This document shows positions 17,137 through 25,334 of a stretch of 64,000 nt of DNA, one piece after another. The stretch is from JAICJR01 sp963848495 (lineage in GTDB: Bacteria > Actinomycetota > Thermoleophilia > Solirubrobacterales > Thermoleophilaceae). The DNA lies in NCBI GenBank assembly GCA_963848495.1, contig CAWKDV010000001.1, positions 310,001 to 374,000 on the forward strand. Reading direction: 5' to 3'. The position numbers and the translations under genes were made by a program. Within the stretch, counting starts at the first letter, position 1. Every line of letters begins with the position of its first letter. The notes under the pieces were generated by a model, which saw only the letters and a list, made by a program, of their open reading frames with translations, was not told the DNA's origin and did not search any database.

Positions 17137-17194
17137 TTCAGCAGACGGTAGGAGCGCGTTGACGGCGATTCGTGAAATCTCGGTAAAGCGCTTG

Positions 17195-17232
17195 TTACCA
17201 GGGGATTCACTGCGCGGTCACCGCTTCTTCAC
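17195..17232 (+). promoter_or_regulatory. Pho box upstream of the PHP hydrolase
   Basis: TTACC (17195), TTCAC (17206), GTCAC (17217) and TTCAC (17228) are spaced exactly 11 bp apart, three of them near-perfect PhoP-type units. The array ends 37 bp before the ATG of the PHP-family gene. It lies between this gene and the divergent zinc-ribbon-sixA-ppx-ppk operon, so it could affect both sides. Confidence 0.65.
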
Positions 17233-17269
17233 GGGGTTCTCGCGCGAGCTGACGAAGCTGGAGAGTGCG

Positions 17270-18019
17270 ATGGCGATCCGCCGGGCCGACATCCACTTCC
17301 ACATCCTCCCCGGGATCGACGACGGTCCCGCCGGGATGGAGGAAGCCGTGGAGCTGGCCCGTGCCGCGCAGCGCGACAGCACCGCGATCGTGGTGGCCAC
17401 GCCTCACGTCCGCCACGACCACGTGACCGACCCGAGTGAGCTCCCCGAGCGCGTGCGAGAGCTGCGCGACCGTCTGGCCCGCGAGAGCGTGGACCTCGAC
17501 GTGCACTGCGGGGCCGAGCTGGGGTACGAGATGGTCGGCCGCCTCGGGCAGCGCGAGCTGGACGTCATCGCCGTCGGGCCCTCGGCCGCGAGCTGGATAC
17601 TGCTCGAGCCACCGACCGAGGGACCCGGCGAAGAGCTTCACGCGGCCGCCGACGAGCTGCGCGACCGCGGCTTCGGCGTCCTGCTGGCCCACCCGGAGCG
17701 CAGCATCACGATGATGTCGAACGACGCGGCCGCGCTCCGCCGCGAGCTGAGCCGCGGCTCGCAGCTTCAAGTCACCGCCTGGTCGCTCGCGGGAGCGTTC
17801 GGCGCCGAGGCTGAGCGGATGGCGATCTGGCTGGTGGGCAGCGGCGTGGTCACGGCGCTCGCCTCGGACGCCCACGGCGAGCTGCGCGGCCCCGAGCTGT
17901 CGGTCGGCCTCGAGCGGGCCGGCTGGAGCCTCACGCCGCAGCGGGCACGCGTGTTGACGGACATGGCGCCGCGGGCGCTGATCGAGCGCGGCATGCGGGT
18001 CCCGGCAAGAGCGGCCTAA
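17270..18019 (+). CDS. PHP-family phosphatase, CpsB/YwqE-like
   Basis: A 249-aa metal-dependent PHP hydrolase. DIHFHILPGIDDGPAGMEEA at the N-terminus is the typical CpsB/Wzb-like protein-tyrosine phosphatase opening, with HxH metal ligands. VATPHVRHDH, GAELGYE, LLAHPERS and ASDAHGE provide the remaining ligands in family order. Relatives dephosphorylate the tyrosine kinase that controls capsule or exopolysaccharide length. No tyrosine kinase gene is visible nearby. The ATG at 17270 is chosen because GGAG lies 6-9 nt upstream and because the motif begins right after it. Its stop overlaps that of the convergent hydrolase. Confidence 0.88.
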   Translation: MAIRRADIHFHILPGIDDGPAGMEEAVELARAAQRDSTAIVVATPHVRHDHVTDPSELPERVRELRDRLARESVDLDVHCGAELGYEMVGRLGQRELDVIAVGPSAASWILLEPPTEGPGEELHAAADELRDRGFGVLLAHPERSITMMSNDAAALRRELSRGSQLQVTAWSLAGAFGAEAERMAIWLVGSGVVTALASDAHGELRGPELSVGLERAGWSLTPQRARVLTDMAPRALIERGMRVPARAA

Positions 18020-19212
18020 AGCGCCCCGTCGAAGAAGTCGGTCACGCGGCGCTGGTAGTCGGCCGGGCGCGCCTGCAGACCGCCCGTGTGATTGGCCTCG
18101 GGTATCTGCCAGAACGCCTTCGGCTGCTTCGCTGCCTTGTAGTAGATGGAGTTCAGGTCCTCGCCGCCGGCGCCATGGCCGGCGCTGATCAGGAACAACG
18201 CACGCGGGGAGACGCGGCCGGCCAGGTCCTTCAGGGACGGCGGCGGGAGGTGGCCGCTCAGCAGCGCCAGCGCCGAAGTCTGGACCAGCTGCTGCGGGAT
18301 CACCAGCGCAGCGCCGGCGCCGCGCACGAGCGTCTCGCGCAGCGACCGCTCGCCGGCGCCTTCGGATACGACGGCTCGCAGGCCAGGGTTCTCCGCCGCC
18401 GCCTCGATCATCTGCTCGCCGCCCACCGACAGCCCGAGCCCGCCGATGCGCCCGTCTCCTACGTCCGGCTGCGCCTGCAGGAAGCGCACGCCGGCATCGA
18501 TGTCCTTGACAGCGCCCCAGCCGAAGGCATTGGGATCTCCCTGGCTCTTCCCGTAGCCCCGCATGTCGAGCGCGAGCACCCCGTAGCCGTGCCTTGCGAG
18601 CATGCGCGTCTGCCCGACGGTCCAGTTGCGGTCTGGAAACGTGATCACGGCGGCGCCGTTGCGCGAGGGCACGTACCAGCCGGACAGTGTCAAGCCGTCG
18701 GAGGTGCGAACAGCGACGTCACGGTACGGGCGGCCGAGGCTCACGGCACGGATCGAGTCGCGCGGGCGCCGGGTGGCGACGATCGCCACGTCGAGCGGCA
18801 GCACGAACTCGAACAGCGCCACCACTCCGGCGAGCAGGAGCAGGCCACGGCGCAACACGACTCGACCGGTCCGCTTCCGCGAGCGCCACAGCAGCCAGCC
18901 GCCGAGCCCGAGCAGCGCGACCGCGGCCGGCAGGCTCACCAGGCCACTGAGGTCATCGCCCCGCGGCCCGTGGGCGAGCGAGTCCGCGAGCGCCACCCCG
19001 GCGGCGGCTATCCCGACGGCGCCGAACAGCAGGGCGAGCACTGCGCGCGAGCCGGCGCGCAGGCGTGGGTAGAAGACGGCGGCGATAGCTGCTACCAGCA
19101 GCGTCACCAGCCCGGCCAGGCTGAGGAACGCGCTGTCGAGCACGTGCAGGACCAGCAGGCACGCGGCGGCCCGGAATACGAGCCTCTCGCGCCTGGCGGC
19201 CGTCGCGGTCAT
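18016..19212 (-). CDS. Membrane-anchored alpha/beta hydrolase
   Basis: A 398-aa protein with about four N-terminal membrane helices (residues 15-145) followed by an alpha/beta hydrolase domain. The nucleophile elbow is GLSVGG near residue 260, the oxyanion region FPDRNWTVGQ, and the probable catalytic histidine is in PEANHTGG near the C-terminus. The domain resembles S9-type peptidase/lipase-like hydrolases. It begins 4 nt after the DsrE-like gene, so it ends the sulfide operon; a thioester or lipid substrate is possible but not shown. Its TAG overlaps the stop of the convergent PHP gene. Confidence 0.8.
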   Translation of the reverse strand: MTATAARRERLVFRAAACLLVLHVLDSAFLSLAGLVTLLVAAIAAVFYPRLRAGSRAVLALLFGAVGIAAAGVALADSLAHGPRGDDLSGLVSLPAAVALLGLGGWLLWRSRKRTGRVVLRRGLLLLAGVVALFEFVLPLDVAIVATRRPRDSIRAVSLGRPYRDVAVRTSDGLTLSGWYVPSRNGAAVITFPDRNWTVGQTRMLARHGYGVLALDMRGYGKSQGDPNAFGWGAVKDIDAGVRFLQAQPDVGDGRIGGLGLSVGGEQMIEAAAENPGLRAVVSEGAGERSLRETLVRGAGAALVIPQQLVQTSALALLSGHLPPPSLKDLAGRVSPRALFLISAGHGAGGEDLNSIYYKAAKQPKAFWQIPEANHTGGLQARPADYQRRVTDFFDGAL

Positions 19213-19216
19213 GGCC

Positions 19217-19723
19217 CTACGTGAAGATCACCTGGCTCCCCGCCGCGAGCTCGTAGAACTCGCCAACGGTGAGGATGCCGTCGACCTGGGGCACGAAGTC
19301 GTCCTTCGTCAGGCCGAACATGTCGACGGTGGCACGGCAGGCGTGGAGGCCGGCGCCAGAGTCGGAGATCAGCTCGATGAACTCCGGGATCGGCGGGATG
19401 TCGAGCTTCTCCATCTGGCGCTTCATCATCCAGGTGGCCATGCTCGAGAAGCCGGGCAGAGCGCCGAGCAGCGTGGGCATGTGCATGCCGGGGTTGCCGA
19501 CAGTCGCCACCTTGATGCCGCCGTTGCGCCCCTTGCGGATCGCGTCGAGGCCGAAGAACGTGAAGAACACGTCCGCCTCGATGCCCTCCATGCGGGCGCC
19601 GTTGGCCATGATCAGCCCGGGGTAGATGCCCTCGAGCGAGCCCTTCGAGATGACGATCGCCACCTTCTCGATCGCCTGCGGCTCGACCGCCGCGGCAACT
19701 GGTGTCTCGAGTGTCTCGGTCAT
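19217..19723 (-). CDS. DsrE-family sulfur carrier-like protein
   Basis: A 168-aa protein of the DsrE/DsrF/DsrH superfamily (DsrE2-like, membrane-associated type). After a short variable N-terminus it shows KVAIVISKGSLEGIYPGLIM, the hydrophobic segment GFSSMATWMMKR, and the conserved cysteine in GAGLHACRATVDMFGL near residue 130. Such proteins accept or pass persulfide sulfur. The ATG at 19723 has AAGGAG 7 nt upstream. It lies between TusE and the hydrolase in the SQR operon. Confidence 0.88.
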   Translation of the reverse strand: MTETLETPVAAAVEPQAIEKVAIVISKGSLEGIYPGLIMANGARMEGIEADVFFTFFGLDAIRKGRNGGIKVATVGNPGMHMPTLLGALPGFSSMATWMMKRQMEKLDIPPIPEFIELISDSGAGLHACRATVDMFGLTKDDFVPQVDGILTVGEFYELAAGSQVIFT

Positions 19724-19737
19724 CGTCGTGCTCCTTC

Positions 19738-20055
19738 CTAGATGCAGCCGCGGGGCTTCGGGATGCCGCCGATCTTGGCGGCGAGCTTGGCCGGGCCCTT
19801 GGGGAACAGCTGGTACAGCTCCTTCACCGGCACGCCGGACTCCTTGCCGAGGGCGCGGATCGACGGCGCGCTGCCGGTGCTGAGGTAGCGCTCGCGCATG
19901 AACTTCACCACCTGCCAGTGGCGGTCGGTCAGCTCGGGGACTCCGTTGGCCCGCGCGATCTCCGCGCCCATCTCCTCCGTCCACTGGGACGGCTCCGTGA
20001 GGAAGCCCTCGGCGTCGACGTCGACGCTTCGGTCCGCAATCGTGATCAGGCTCAT
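19738..20055 (-). CDS. TusE/DsrC-family sulfur relay protein
   Basis: A 105-aa DsrC/TusE family protein. DAEGFLTEPSQWTEEMGAEI, then LTDRHWQVVKFMRERYL and the conserved C-terminal arm ending GGIPKPRGCI are diagnostic. The penultimate cysteine (CysA) is present, but the second arm cysteine found in true DsrC, ten residues earlier, is replaced (FPKGPAKLAAK). It is therefore of the single-cysteine TusE-like type rather than a sulfite-reductase partner. It is followed by the DsrE-like gene, and both probably carry sulfur released from sulfide oxidation. Confidence 0.92.
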   Translation of the reverse strand: MSLITIADRSVDVDAEGFLTEPSQWTEEMGAEIARANGVPELTDRHWQVVKFMRERYLSTGSAPSIRALGKESGVPVKELYQLFPKGPAKLAAKIGGIPKPRGCI

Positions 20056-20064
20056 CTCGCCCTC

Positions 20065-21321
20065 CTAGGCGGCCTTCAGTTCAGGTGGCAGTTGCTTGCC
20101 GGCGGTCGGCATCGCCGGGCCGATGCCTCGAAGCTCTCGCCCCGGCAGGAGCGCATGCCAGTAGACCCACTGGAAGGCGAGCTTGCCGACGTGGTTGAGG
20201 CGCGATTCGCGCAGCAGCGGCAGCGGGCCGTGGGCCGTGGGGAAGCGGCCGGGGAGCGGCTCGACGTCGTAGTTGAAGTCGACGAGCAGCGCGCGCTTGA
20301 AGCCGGTCTCGATGAAGCAGTTGGCGTGGCCGTCGTAGGCGGGCTCGAGCTCGCCGGCGGCCAGGAAGCGCAGGATGTTCTCGGTCAGGACCTCGCCCTC
20401 GAAGTGCGCCACCGAGCCGGCCTTGGAGGTGGGCACGTCGGTGGCGTCGCCGAGCGCGAACACGTTCGGCCGCGCTGCGGCCTGCAGTGTGTGCTTGTCG
20501 GTGGGCACGAAGCCGAGCGCGTCGCCCAGGCCGTCCGAGCGCTCGACGAACTCCGCGCCGCCGTGCAGCGGGATCGTGACGAGCAGATCGAAGTCGAGCT
20601 CGGTGCCGTCGTAGGAGGTGAGCTTGCCGCCCACGCCGTCGACCTCGCCGGCATTGAACTGGGTCACGAGCTCGATGTGCTTCTCGTCGAGCAGCCCGCC
20701 GAGCTGCTCGGAGCACGTGCGCTTGGTGAAGGCGCCATCGAGCGGGGTCGAGTAGACGAGCTCCGTGCGCTCGCGGATGCCGCGCTCGGTGAGGTACCAG
20801 TCCGCCAGGAAGGCGAACTCGAGCGGCGCCACCGGGCACTTGATCGGCATGTCCACCAGGTTGACCACGAGGCGTCCGCCCATGAAGCGCTCGAGAGCCC
20901 CGTGCAGGGCGGCGGCGCCCTCGGGTGTGTAGAAGGTGAAGACGCGCTCGTTCCAGCCGGCGTCCGTCATCCCCTCGGTCTCCTCCGGCTGGAGGCGGGC
21001 GCCGCTCGCCACGACGAGCACGTCGTAGCGCAGCCGCCCGCCGTCGCGCAGCAGCACCTCGTCGCGCTCCAGCTCGACCGCCTCGACCTCGGTCTCGTGG
21101 AACTCCACTCCGCCGCGCAGCTGCCGGCGCCGCGGCCTGACGATCTCGTCGACGCCAGTGAGGCCGAAGGGCACGAACAGGAGACCCGGTTGGTAGACGT
21201 GCCGGTCGTCGCGATCGACCACGTGGATCTCTGCCTCGTCGCGGTCGAGCCTGCGCCGCAGCCGGTTGGCGAGCAGGGTCCCGCCGGTGCCTCCGCCCAG
21301 GATCACAATGCGCTTGGGCAT
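20065..21321 (-). CDS. Sulfide:quinone oxidoreductase-like flavoprotein
   Basis: A 418-aa FAD-dependent disulfide oxidoreductase of the SQR family. The FAD motif is RIVILGGGTGGTLLANRL, and VFALGDATDVPTSKAG near residue 290 is the second FAD motif. Cysteines lie in PIKCPVAP (about C160), TKRTCSEQ (about C200) and NCFIETG (about C335), in the range used for persulfide chemistry in SQR. It would oxidise sulfide and pass electrons to quinone. The ATG at 21321 places the FAD motif at residue 4, as is usual. A palindromic operator lies 95 bp upstream, shared with the divergent ArsR gene. Confidence 0.85.
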   Translation of the reverse strand: MPKRIVILGGGTGGTLLANRLRRRLDRDEAEIHVVDRDDRHVYQPGLLFVPFGLTGVDEIVRPRRRQLRGGVEFHETEVEAVELERDEVLLRDGGRLRYDVLVVASGARLQPEETEGMTDAGWNERVFTFYTPEGAAALHGALERFMGGRLVVNLVDMPIKCPVAPLEFAFLADWYLTERGIRERTELVYSTPLDGAFTKRTCSEQLGGLLDEKHIELVTQFNAGEVDGVGGKLTSYDGTELDFDLLVTIPLHGGAEFVERSDGLGDALGFVPTDKHTLQAAARPNVFALGDATDVPTSKAGSVAHFEGEVLTENILRFLAAGELEPAYDGHANCFIETGFKRALLVDFNYDVEPLPGRFPTAHGPLPLLRESRLNHVGKLAFQWVYWHALLPGRELRGIGPAMPTAGKQLPPELKAA

Positions 21322-21415
21322 TTCGGTGAAAGCCTCGGGCCTTTGAGCGACCGCGCCAACCGGACAAGTCCGACCCCTCGCCCGGAGAACTACCGATTCG
21401 ACCCTCGTACTCGCA

Positions 21416-21433
21416 CACAACTGTGTAGTTGTG
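21416..21433. promoter_or_regulatory. ArsR-family operator, copy 1
   Basis: CACAACT-GTGT-AGTTGTG is a perfect 7-bp inverted repeat with a 4-bp spacer, lying 14 bp before the GTG of the ArsR-family gene and between it and the divergent SQR operon. The same palindrome recurs at 23237. Repeated use next to this regulator makes it the likely binding site. Confidence 0.8.
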
Positions 21434-21447
21434 CTAGGCTCGCCGAT

Positions 21448-21789
21448 GTGCCCGAGTCCTCGGTCCCGCATCCCCTTCCCGACGCTCTCGTCGAGTTGAT
21501 CGCCCAGCGCTTCCGGGTGCTCGGCGAGCCGATGCGGATCAGGCTGCTCGACCGGCTGCGCGACGGCGACGCCACGGTGCAGGAGCTTCAGGAGGCCACC
21601 GGGGCCTCGCAGCAGAACGTCTCAAAGCATCTCGGGGTCCTCCTGAGCGCCGGCCTCGTGGCGAGGACGAAGGACGGCACTCACTCCCGCTACTCGATCG
21701 CCGACGACGGCGTGTTCGAGCTGTGCGAGAACGTCTGCGGCGGCCTCCGGCGCCAGCTCAGCGAGCTGGATGCGCTGCTGAGGCCCTAG
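21448..21789 (+). CDS. ArsR/SmtB-family transcriptional regulator
   Basis: A 113-aa winged-helix repressor. LGEPMRIRLLDRLRDGDATV and the recognition helix TGASQQNVSKHLGVLLSAGL are typical ArsR features. The C-terminal helix carries two cysteines, ELCENVCGG, which could form a disulfide/persulfide switch or bind a metal. Given its neighbours (SQR, TusE, DsrE, a cysteine-desulfurase-like enzyme), a sulfide or persulfide sensor comparable in role to BigR/SqrR is the best guess, although the cysteine positions differ from those proteins. The GTG at 21448 gives the shortest leader after the operator. Confidence 0.88.
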   Translation: MPESSVPHPLPDALVELIAQRFRVLGEPMRIRLLDRLRDGDATVQELQEATGASQQNVSKHLGVLLSAGLVARTKDGTHSRYSIADDGVFELCENVCGGLRRQLSELDALLRP

Positions 21790-21796
21790 CCGATCG

Positions 21797-23197
21797 CTAA
21801 CCCGGCGAGCAGCCGGTGATCGATCCCACTCCGGCGTCCGGGCGAGCATGGCCCTCGGGCCAGTAGTCGCCGGTCAGCGGGTCCGCGACGTAGGTCACGG
21901 GCGGCGGCGTGGCGGCGACGGTGGCAATCGCGGCGACGAAGCGGTCGATGTCGGCCGCGCTCGTCGAGATCCCGCACGATGCGCGCACCGCGCCCGGGAG
22001 GCTCCTGCGGTCGTGATGCCGCGCAGCTGCCCTGAACTGCTCCAGGTCCTCACCGCTGAGGCCGAGGAGGCGCACGAGGTACGGGTGGGCGCAGAAGCAG
22101 CCGTGGCGCACGCCGATGGCGAACTCCGCGCTCAGGCGGGCGGCGAGCAGGGCGTGTGGGACGCCGTCGACCACGAAGGTCGCAATTGGCAGCGTTTCCG
22201 TGTCGAGGTCCGGGCCGAGCAGCCGCACGCCGGGGATCGCCGCGAGGCCGGAGCGCAACTGCCGCGCAAGCGCGGCGTCGTGGGCGGCGATCGCCCCCCA
22301 GCCGATGTTCTCGAGCGCCTCGATCGCGGCGTGCAGGGCCACCGCTCCGATCAGGTTCGGCGATCCCGCCTCCTCGCGGTCGGGCGGCAGGTTCCAGACG
22401 GTCTCGTCGAGATCCACCAGGTCGACCGCGCCGCCGCCGACCAGGAACGGGTCCCCGTCGAGGAACGCAGTGCGCGGTCCGATCAGCGCTCCAGCGCCGA
22501 ACGGGGCGTACATCTTGTGGCCGCTGAAGGCGACGAAGTCCGCCTCCGCCGGCAGCGGGCGGTGAGGGGCAAGCTGTGCAGCGTCGACGAGCACCGGTAT
22601 GCCCCGCTCGTGTGCGCTGTCGAGGATCGCCTGGATCGGGGGCAGCCAGCCGCTCACGTTCGAAGCGCCCGTGACGGCCAGTAGCCGCGGTGCCGGCCAG
22701 GCGTCGAGGGCCGCACAGATCGCGTCGAGGTCGAACATGCCGCTCGATCCCACCTCCACGAAACGGCGGGTGGCGACGCGGGCCCACGGCAGCAGGTTCG
22801 CGTGGTGCTCCACGGCGGTGGTCACGACCACGTCCGCGGGCTCCAGGCGCAGCCGGTAGGCGAGGTGGTTGATCGCCTCGGTGGCGTTGCGGCAGATGAT
22901 GGCCACGTCGTCCCGCCCGGAGCGGCCGGCGAAGCGCATGATCGCCTGGCGCGCCTGCTCGTACTCAGCCGTGGCGAGTTGCGACTTGTAGCCGGCGCCG
23001 CGGTGGACGCTCGAGTACCAGGGCAGGAAGTCCGACACCCGGCGCGCGACCTCCGGAAGCGCGCTGGTCGAGGCGGCGGCGTCGAGGTTGAGGTACGGGC
23101 GCTCGCGATCGTCGATGCAGGGCACGCCCAGGCCGTCGCCGACGAGCTCCACCCCGAGCTCCCCGTCCGGCCTGGTCATCCGCGTCATCCGGTTCAT
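21797..23197 (-). CDS. Class V aminotransferase, cysteine desulfurase-like
   Basis: A PLP-dependent class V enzyme of about 466 aa. YLNLDAAASTSALPEVARRV opens the fold, the PLP lysine is in FSGHKMYAPFG near residue 240, and RHGCFCAHPYL near residue 370 contains the cysteine position used by SufS/Csd-type desulfurases. It may mobilise sulfur from cysteine or a related compound. The ATG at 23197 is preferred over an upstream GTG. It faces the ArsR gene tail to tail and shares operator copy 2 with the divergent MMPL gene. Confidence 0.85.
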   Translation of the reverse strand: MNRMTRMTRPDGELGVELVGDGLGVPCIDDRERPYLNLDAAASTSALPEVARRVSDFLPWYSSVHRGAGYKSQLATAEYEQARQAIMRFAGRSGRDDVAIICRNATEAINHLAYRLRLEPADVVVTTAVEHHANLLPWARVATRRFVEVGSSGMFDLDAICAALDAWPAPRLLAVTGASNVSGWLPPIQAILDSAHERGIPVLVDAAQLAPHRPLPAEADFVAFSGHKMYAPFGAGALIGPRTAFLDGDPFLVGGGAVDLVDLDETVWNLPPDREEAGSPNLIGAVALHAAIEALENIGWGAIAAHDAALARQLRSGLAAIPGVRLLGPDLDTETLPIATFVVDGVPHALLAARLSAEFAIGVRHGCFCAHPYLVRLLGLSGEDLEQFRAAARHHDRRSLPGAVRASCGISTSAADIDRFVAAIATVAATPPPVTYVADPLTGDYWPEGHARPDAGVGSITGCSPG

Positions 23198-23236
23198 CGT
23201 CTCAAAGAACTGAACTCGCACACTATTGTACCGCTA

Positions 23237-23254
23237 CACAACTGTGGAGTTGTG
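23237..23254. promoter_or_regulatory. ArsR-family operator, copy 2
   Basis: CACAACT-GTGG-AGTTGTG, identical in both arms to the palindrome at 21416, ends 14 bp before the ATG of the MMPL gene and 40 bp from the divergent aminotransferase start. It would place both genes under the ArsR-type regulator. Confidence 0.8.
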
Positions 23255-23268
23255 ATGCCATCCTGCCG

Positions 23269-25275
23269 ATGACTCAGGTTGGCCCCATCGGGAGGCTCGG
23301 GCGTTGGGCGCTGTCCGGTGCCGGCTGGGAGGCGAGCGGCTCGCAGTCCCTCCAGGCGCGGCAGCTGATCGACAGGAACTTCAAGGGCCTCTCGAGCTAC
23401 GCCCTGATGGTCGTCGTCCACTCCTCCTCACCTGGCGCTGACATGGCGCCGACGCTCGCCGCCGCCGAGCGGGCGCTGGCGGCCAGCCCGGCCGTGAGCA
23501 CGGTGGCGTCCCCGCTGATGTCGCGCGACGGCCACACGGCCGTGATCCAGGCGGGCGCCGCGCGCAACTCGAACGAGATGGTGCGCGCCGCCGACTCGCT
23601 GAAGGGCAGGCTGGCCAGGCTCGACTCGCCCGGTGTGAGCGTGAACGTCACCGGCGCGTCCGGCATGTGGTCCGACTTCAACCAGGCCAACAAGTCGGCG
23701 ATGCTGAAGTCCGAGGTGATCTCGTGGCCGGTGACGATGGGCATCCTCCTCCTGGCGTTCGGCTCGCTGGTGGCCGCCGGGCTGCCGCTGATGCTCACGA
23801 TCCTCGGCCTCGTGGCCGCCGCCGGGTCGCTCTACCTCGGCACCCAGATCCTCGACATCTCGATCTGGGCGATGAACTTCGCCCTGATGTTCGCGCTCGC
23901 GCTCGGCATCGACTACGCGCTCTTCATCGTGATGCGCTTCCGCGGCGCCCTCTTCGGCGGCCGCCTGAGCGCCGAGGAGGCGGCGGCGGCGACGATGGAC
24001 ACGGCAGGCAAGGCCGTGCTCTTCTCGGGCCTGACCGTGCTGATCTCGCTCACGGCCGTGATGCTCGTGCCGAGCCCCGCCTTCCGCTCGATGAGCCTCG
24101 GGATCATGCTCGCAGTGATCTTCGTGCTGGCGGCGACGCTCACGCTGCTGCCCGCCGTCCTGGCGAAGCTGGGCCCGAAGGTCGACAGGCTGGCGCTGCC
24201 CTGGGTCCACTCCGGCGAGCACCGCTCGGCCCGCTTCGCCGCCTGGGCCGAGCGGCTCTGGCGCCGGCCGCTGCCCTACGGCATCGCCGCGCTGGTCGCC
24301 CTGCTCCTGCTCGCGCTGCCCGTCCTCGGCCTGAAGACCGGCATGCCGTCGATCAAGGTGGTGCCGAGCGGCGACCACTCGCGCCAGGGCTACAACCAGG
24401 TGCAGTCGGCCTTCGGTCCGGGCGCCACCGGCCCACTGCAGCTCGTCACCCCCGCGGGCAGTGCGCGGCAGGTGGCGGCGATCGCGCAGCGCGATCCCGG
24501 CATCGCGCAGGTGATGCCCGCCCAGACGGGCGCAGGGGGCCTCGCGCTGATTCAGGCCGTGCCGCGGCAGGACCCATCGAGCAGCGCGGCGAAGCACACG
24601 ATCGACCGGCTGCGCTCTGACCTCCCGCGGGGCACGCTCGTCGGCGGGGCCGTGGCCGAGAACCATGACCTCGAGCAGGCGCTGGCCGCCAGGACCCCGC
24701 TCGTGATCGGCGTGGTGCTCGGGCTCGGCTTCCTGCTGCTGCTGGTGGCGCTCCAGGCGCCGCTGATCGCGGCGGTGGGCGTGCTCACCAACCTGCTCGC
24801 CACCGGTGCGGCCTTCGGCGTGGCGCGCCTCATCTTCCAGGGCGGCGGCCTCCACTCGCTGCTCGGCTTCGAGCCACAGGGCTTCCTCGACGCGTGGGGG
24901 CCGGTGTTCTTCTTCGCAATGATCTTCGCCATCTCGATGGACTACACGGTGTTCCTGCTGAGCTCGGCGAAGGAGCACTGGGACCACTCGCGCGGGGACG
25001 CCCGCGAGGCGATGGTGGGCGGCGTGGCCCACTCGGGCCGCGTGGTGTTCGCCGCCGCCGCGGTGATGGTGGCGGTCTTCTTCACCTTCGCGCTGTCAGG
25101 GCCGCTGCCGCCAAAGGAGATGGGCGTGATCCTCGGCATCGCCGTCCTGCTCGACGCCTTCCTGGTCCGGCTGCTGCTCCTGCCGGTGATGCTGCGGCTG
25201 CTCGGCCGCTGGGCCTGGTACGCGCCGAGGTGGGTGGGACGAGTATTGCCCGACGTTCGCTTCGGACACGCCTAG
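23269..25275 (+). CDS. MMPL/RND-family transporter lacking the first helix
   Basis: A 668-aa RND-superfamily membrane protein with two MMPL repeats. The first repeat includes WPVTMGILLLAFGSLVAAGL and ALGIDYALFIVMRFRGAL; the second includes IFAISMDYTVFLLSSAKEHW. The N-terminus (GRLGRWALSGAGWEASGSQS) retains the family lead but lacks the usual transmembrane helix 1, so about 30-40 residues appear to be missing compared with the copy at 40374. MMPL proteins export lipids or hydrophobic compounds; here the shared operator suggests export of a sulfur-related compound. Function could be impaired. Confidence 0.8.
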   Translation: MTQVGPIGRLGRWALSGAGWEASGSQSLQARQLIDRNFKGLSSYALMVVVHSSSPGADMAPTLAAAERALAASPAVSTVASPLMSRDGHTAVIQAGAARNSNEMVRAADSLKGRLARLDSPGVSVNVTGASGMWSDFNQANKSAMLKSEVISWPVTMGILLLAFGSLVAAGLPLMLTILGLVAAAGSLYLGTQILDISIWAMNFALMFALALGIDYALFIVMRFRGALFGGRLSAEEAAAATMDTAGKAVLFSGLTVLISLTAVMLVPSPAFRSMSLGIMLAVIFVLAATLTLLPAVLAKLGPKVDRLALPWVHSGEHRSARFAAWAERLWRRPLPYGIAALVALLLLALPVLGLKTGMPSIKVVPSGDHSRQGYNQVQSAFGPGATGPLQLVTPAGSARQVAAIAQRDPGIAQVMPAQTGAGGLALIQAVPRQDPSSSAAKHTIDRLRSDLPRGTLVGGAVAENHDLEQALAARTPLVIGVVLGLGFLLLLVALQAPLIAAVGVLTNLLATGAAFGVARLIFQGGGLHSLLGFEPQGFLDAWGPVFFFAMIFAISMDYTVFLLSSAKEHWDHSRGDAREAMVGGVAHSGRVVFAAAAVMVAVFFTFALSGPLPPKEMGVILGIAVLLDAFLVRLLLLPVMLRLLGRWAWYAPRWVGRVLPDVRFGHA

Positions 25276-25331
25276 ATCACTGATCACTGATCACTGAAAC
25301 TCGGTGATCCGTGATCGGTGATCCGTGATCG
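25275..25331. repeat. Heptamer repeat hairpin at a convergent junction
   Basis: Three GATCACT units (25275-25295) face four GTGATCN units (25304-25331). The array begins on the last base of the MMPL stop codon and ends 3 bp before the DUF47 stop, filling the whole space between two convergent genes. It can fold into an extended stem in both transcripts, consistent with a bidirectional terminator. Confidence 0.82.
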
Positions 25332-25334
25332 ACG

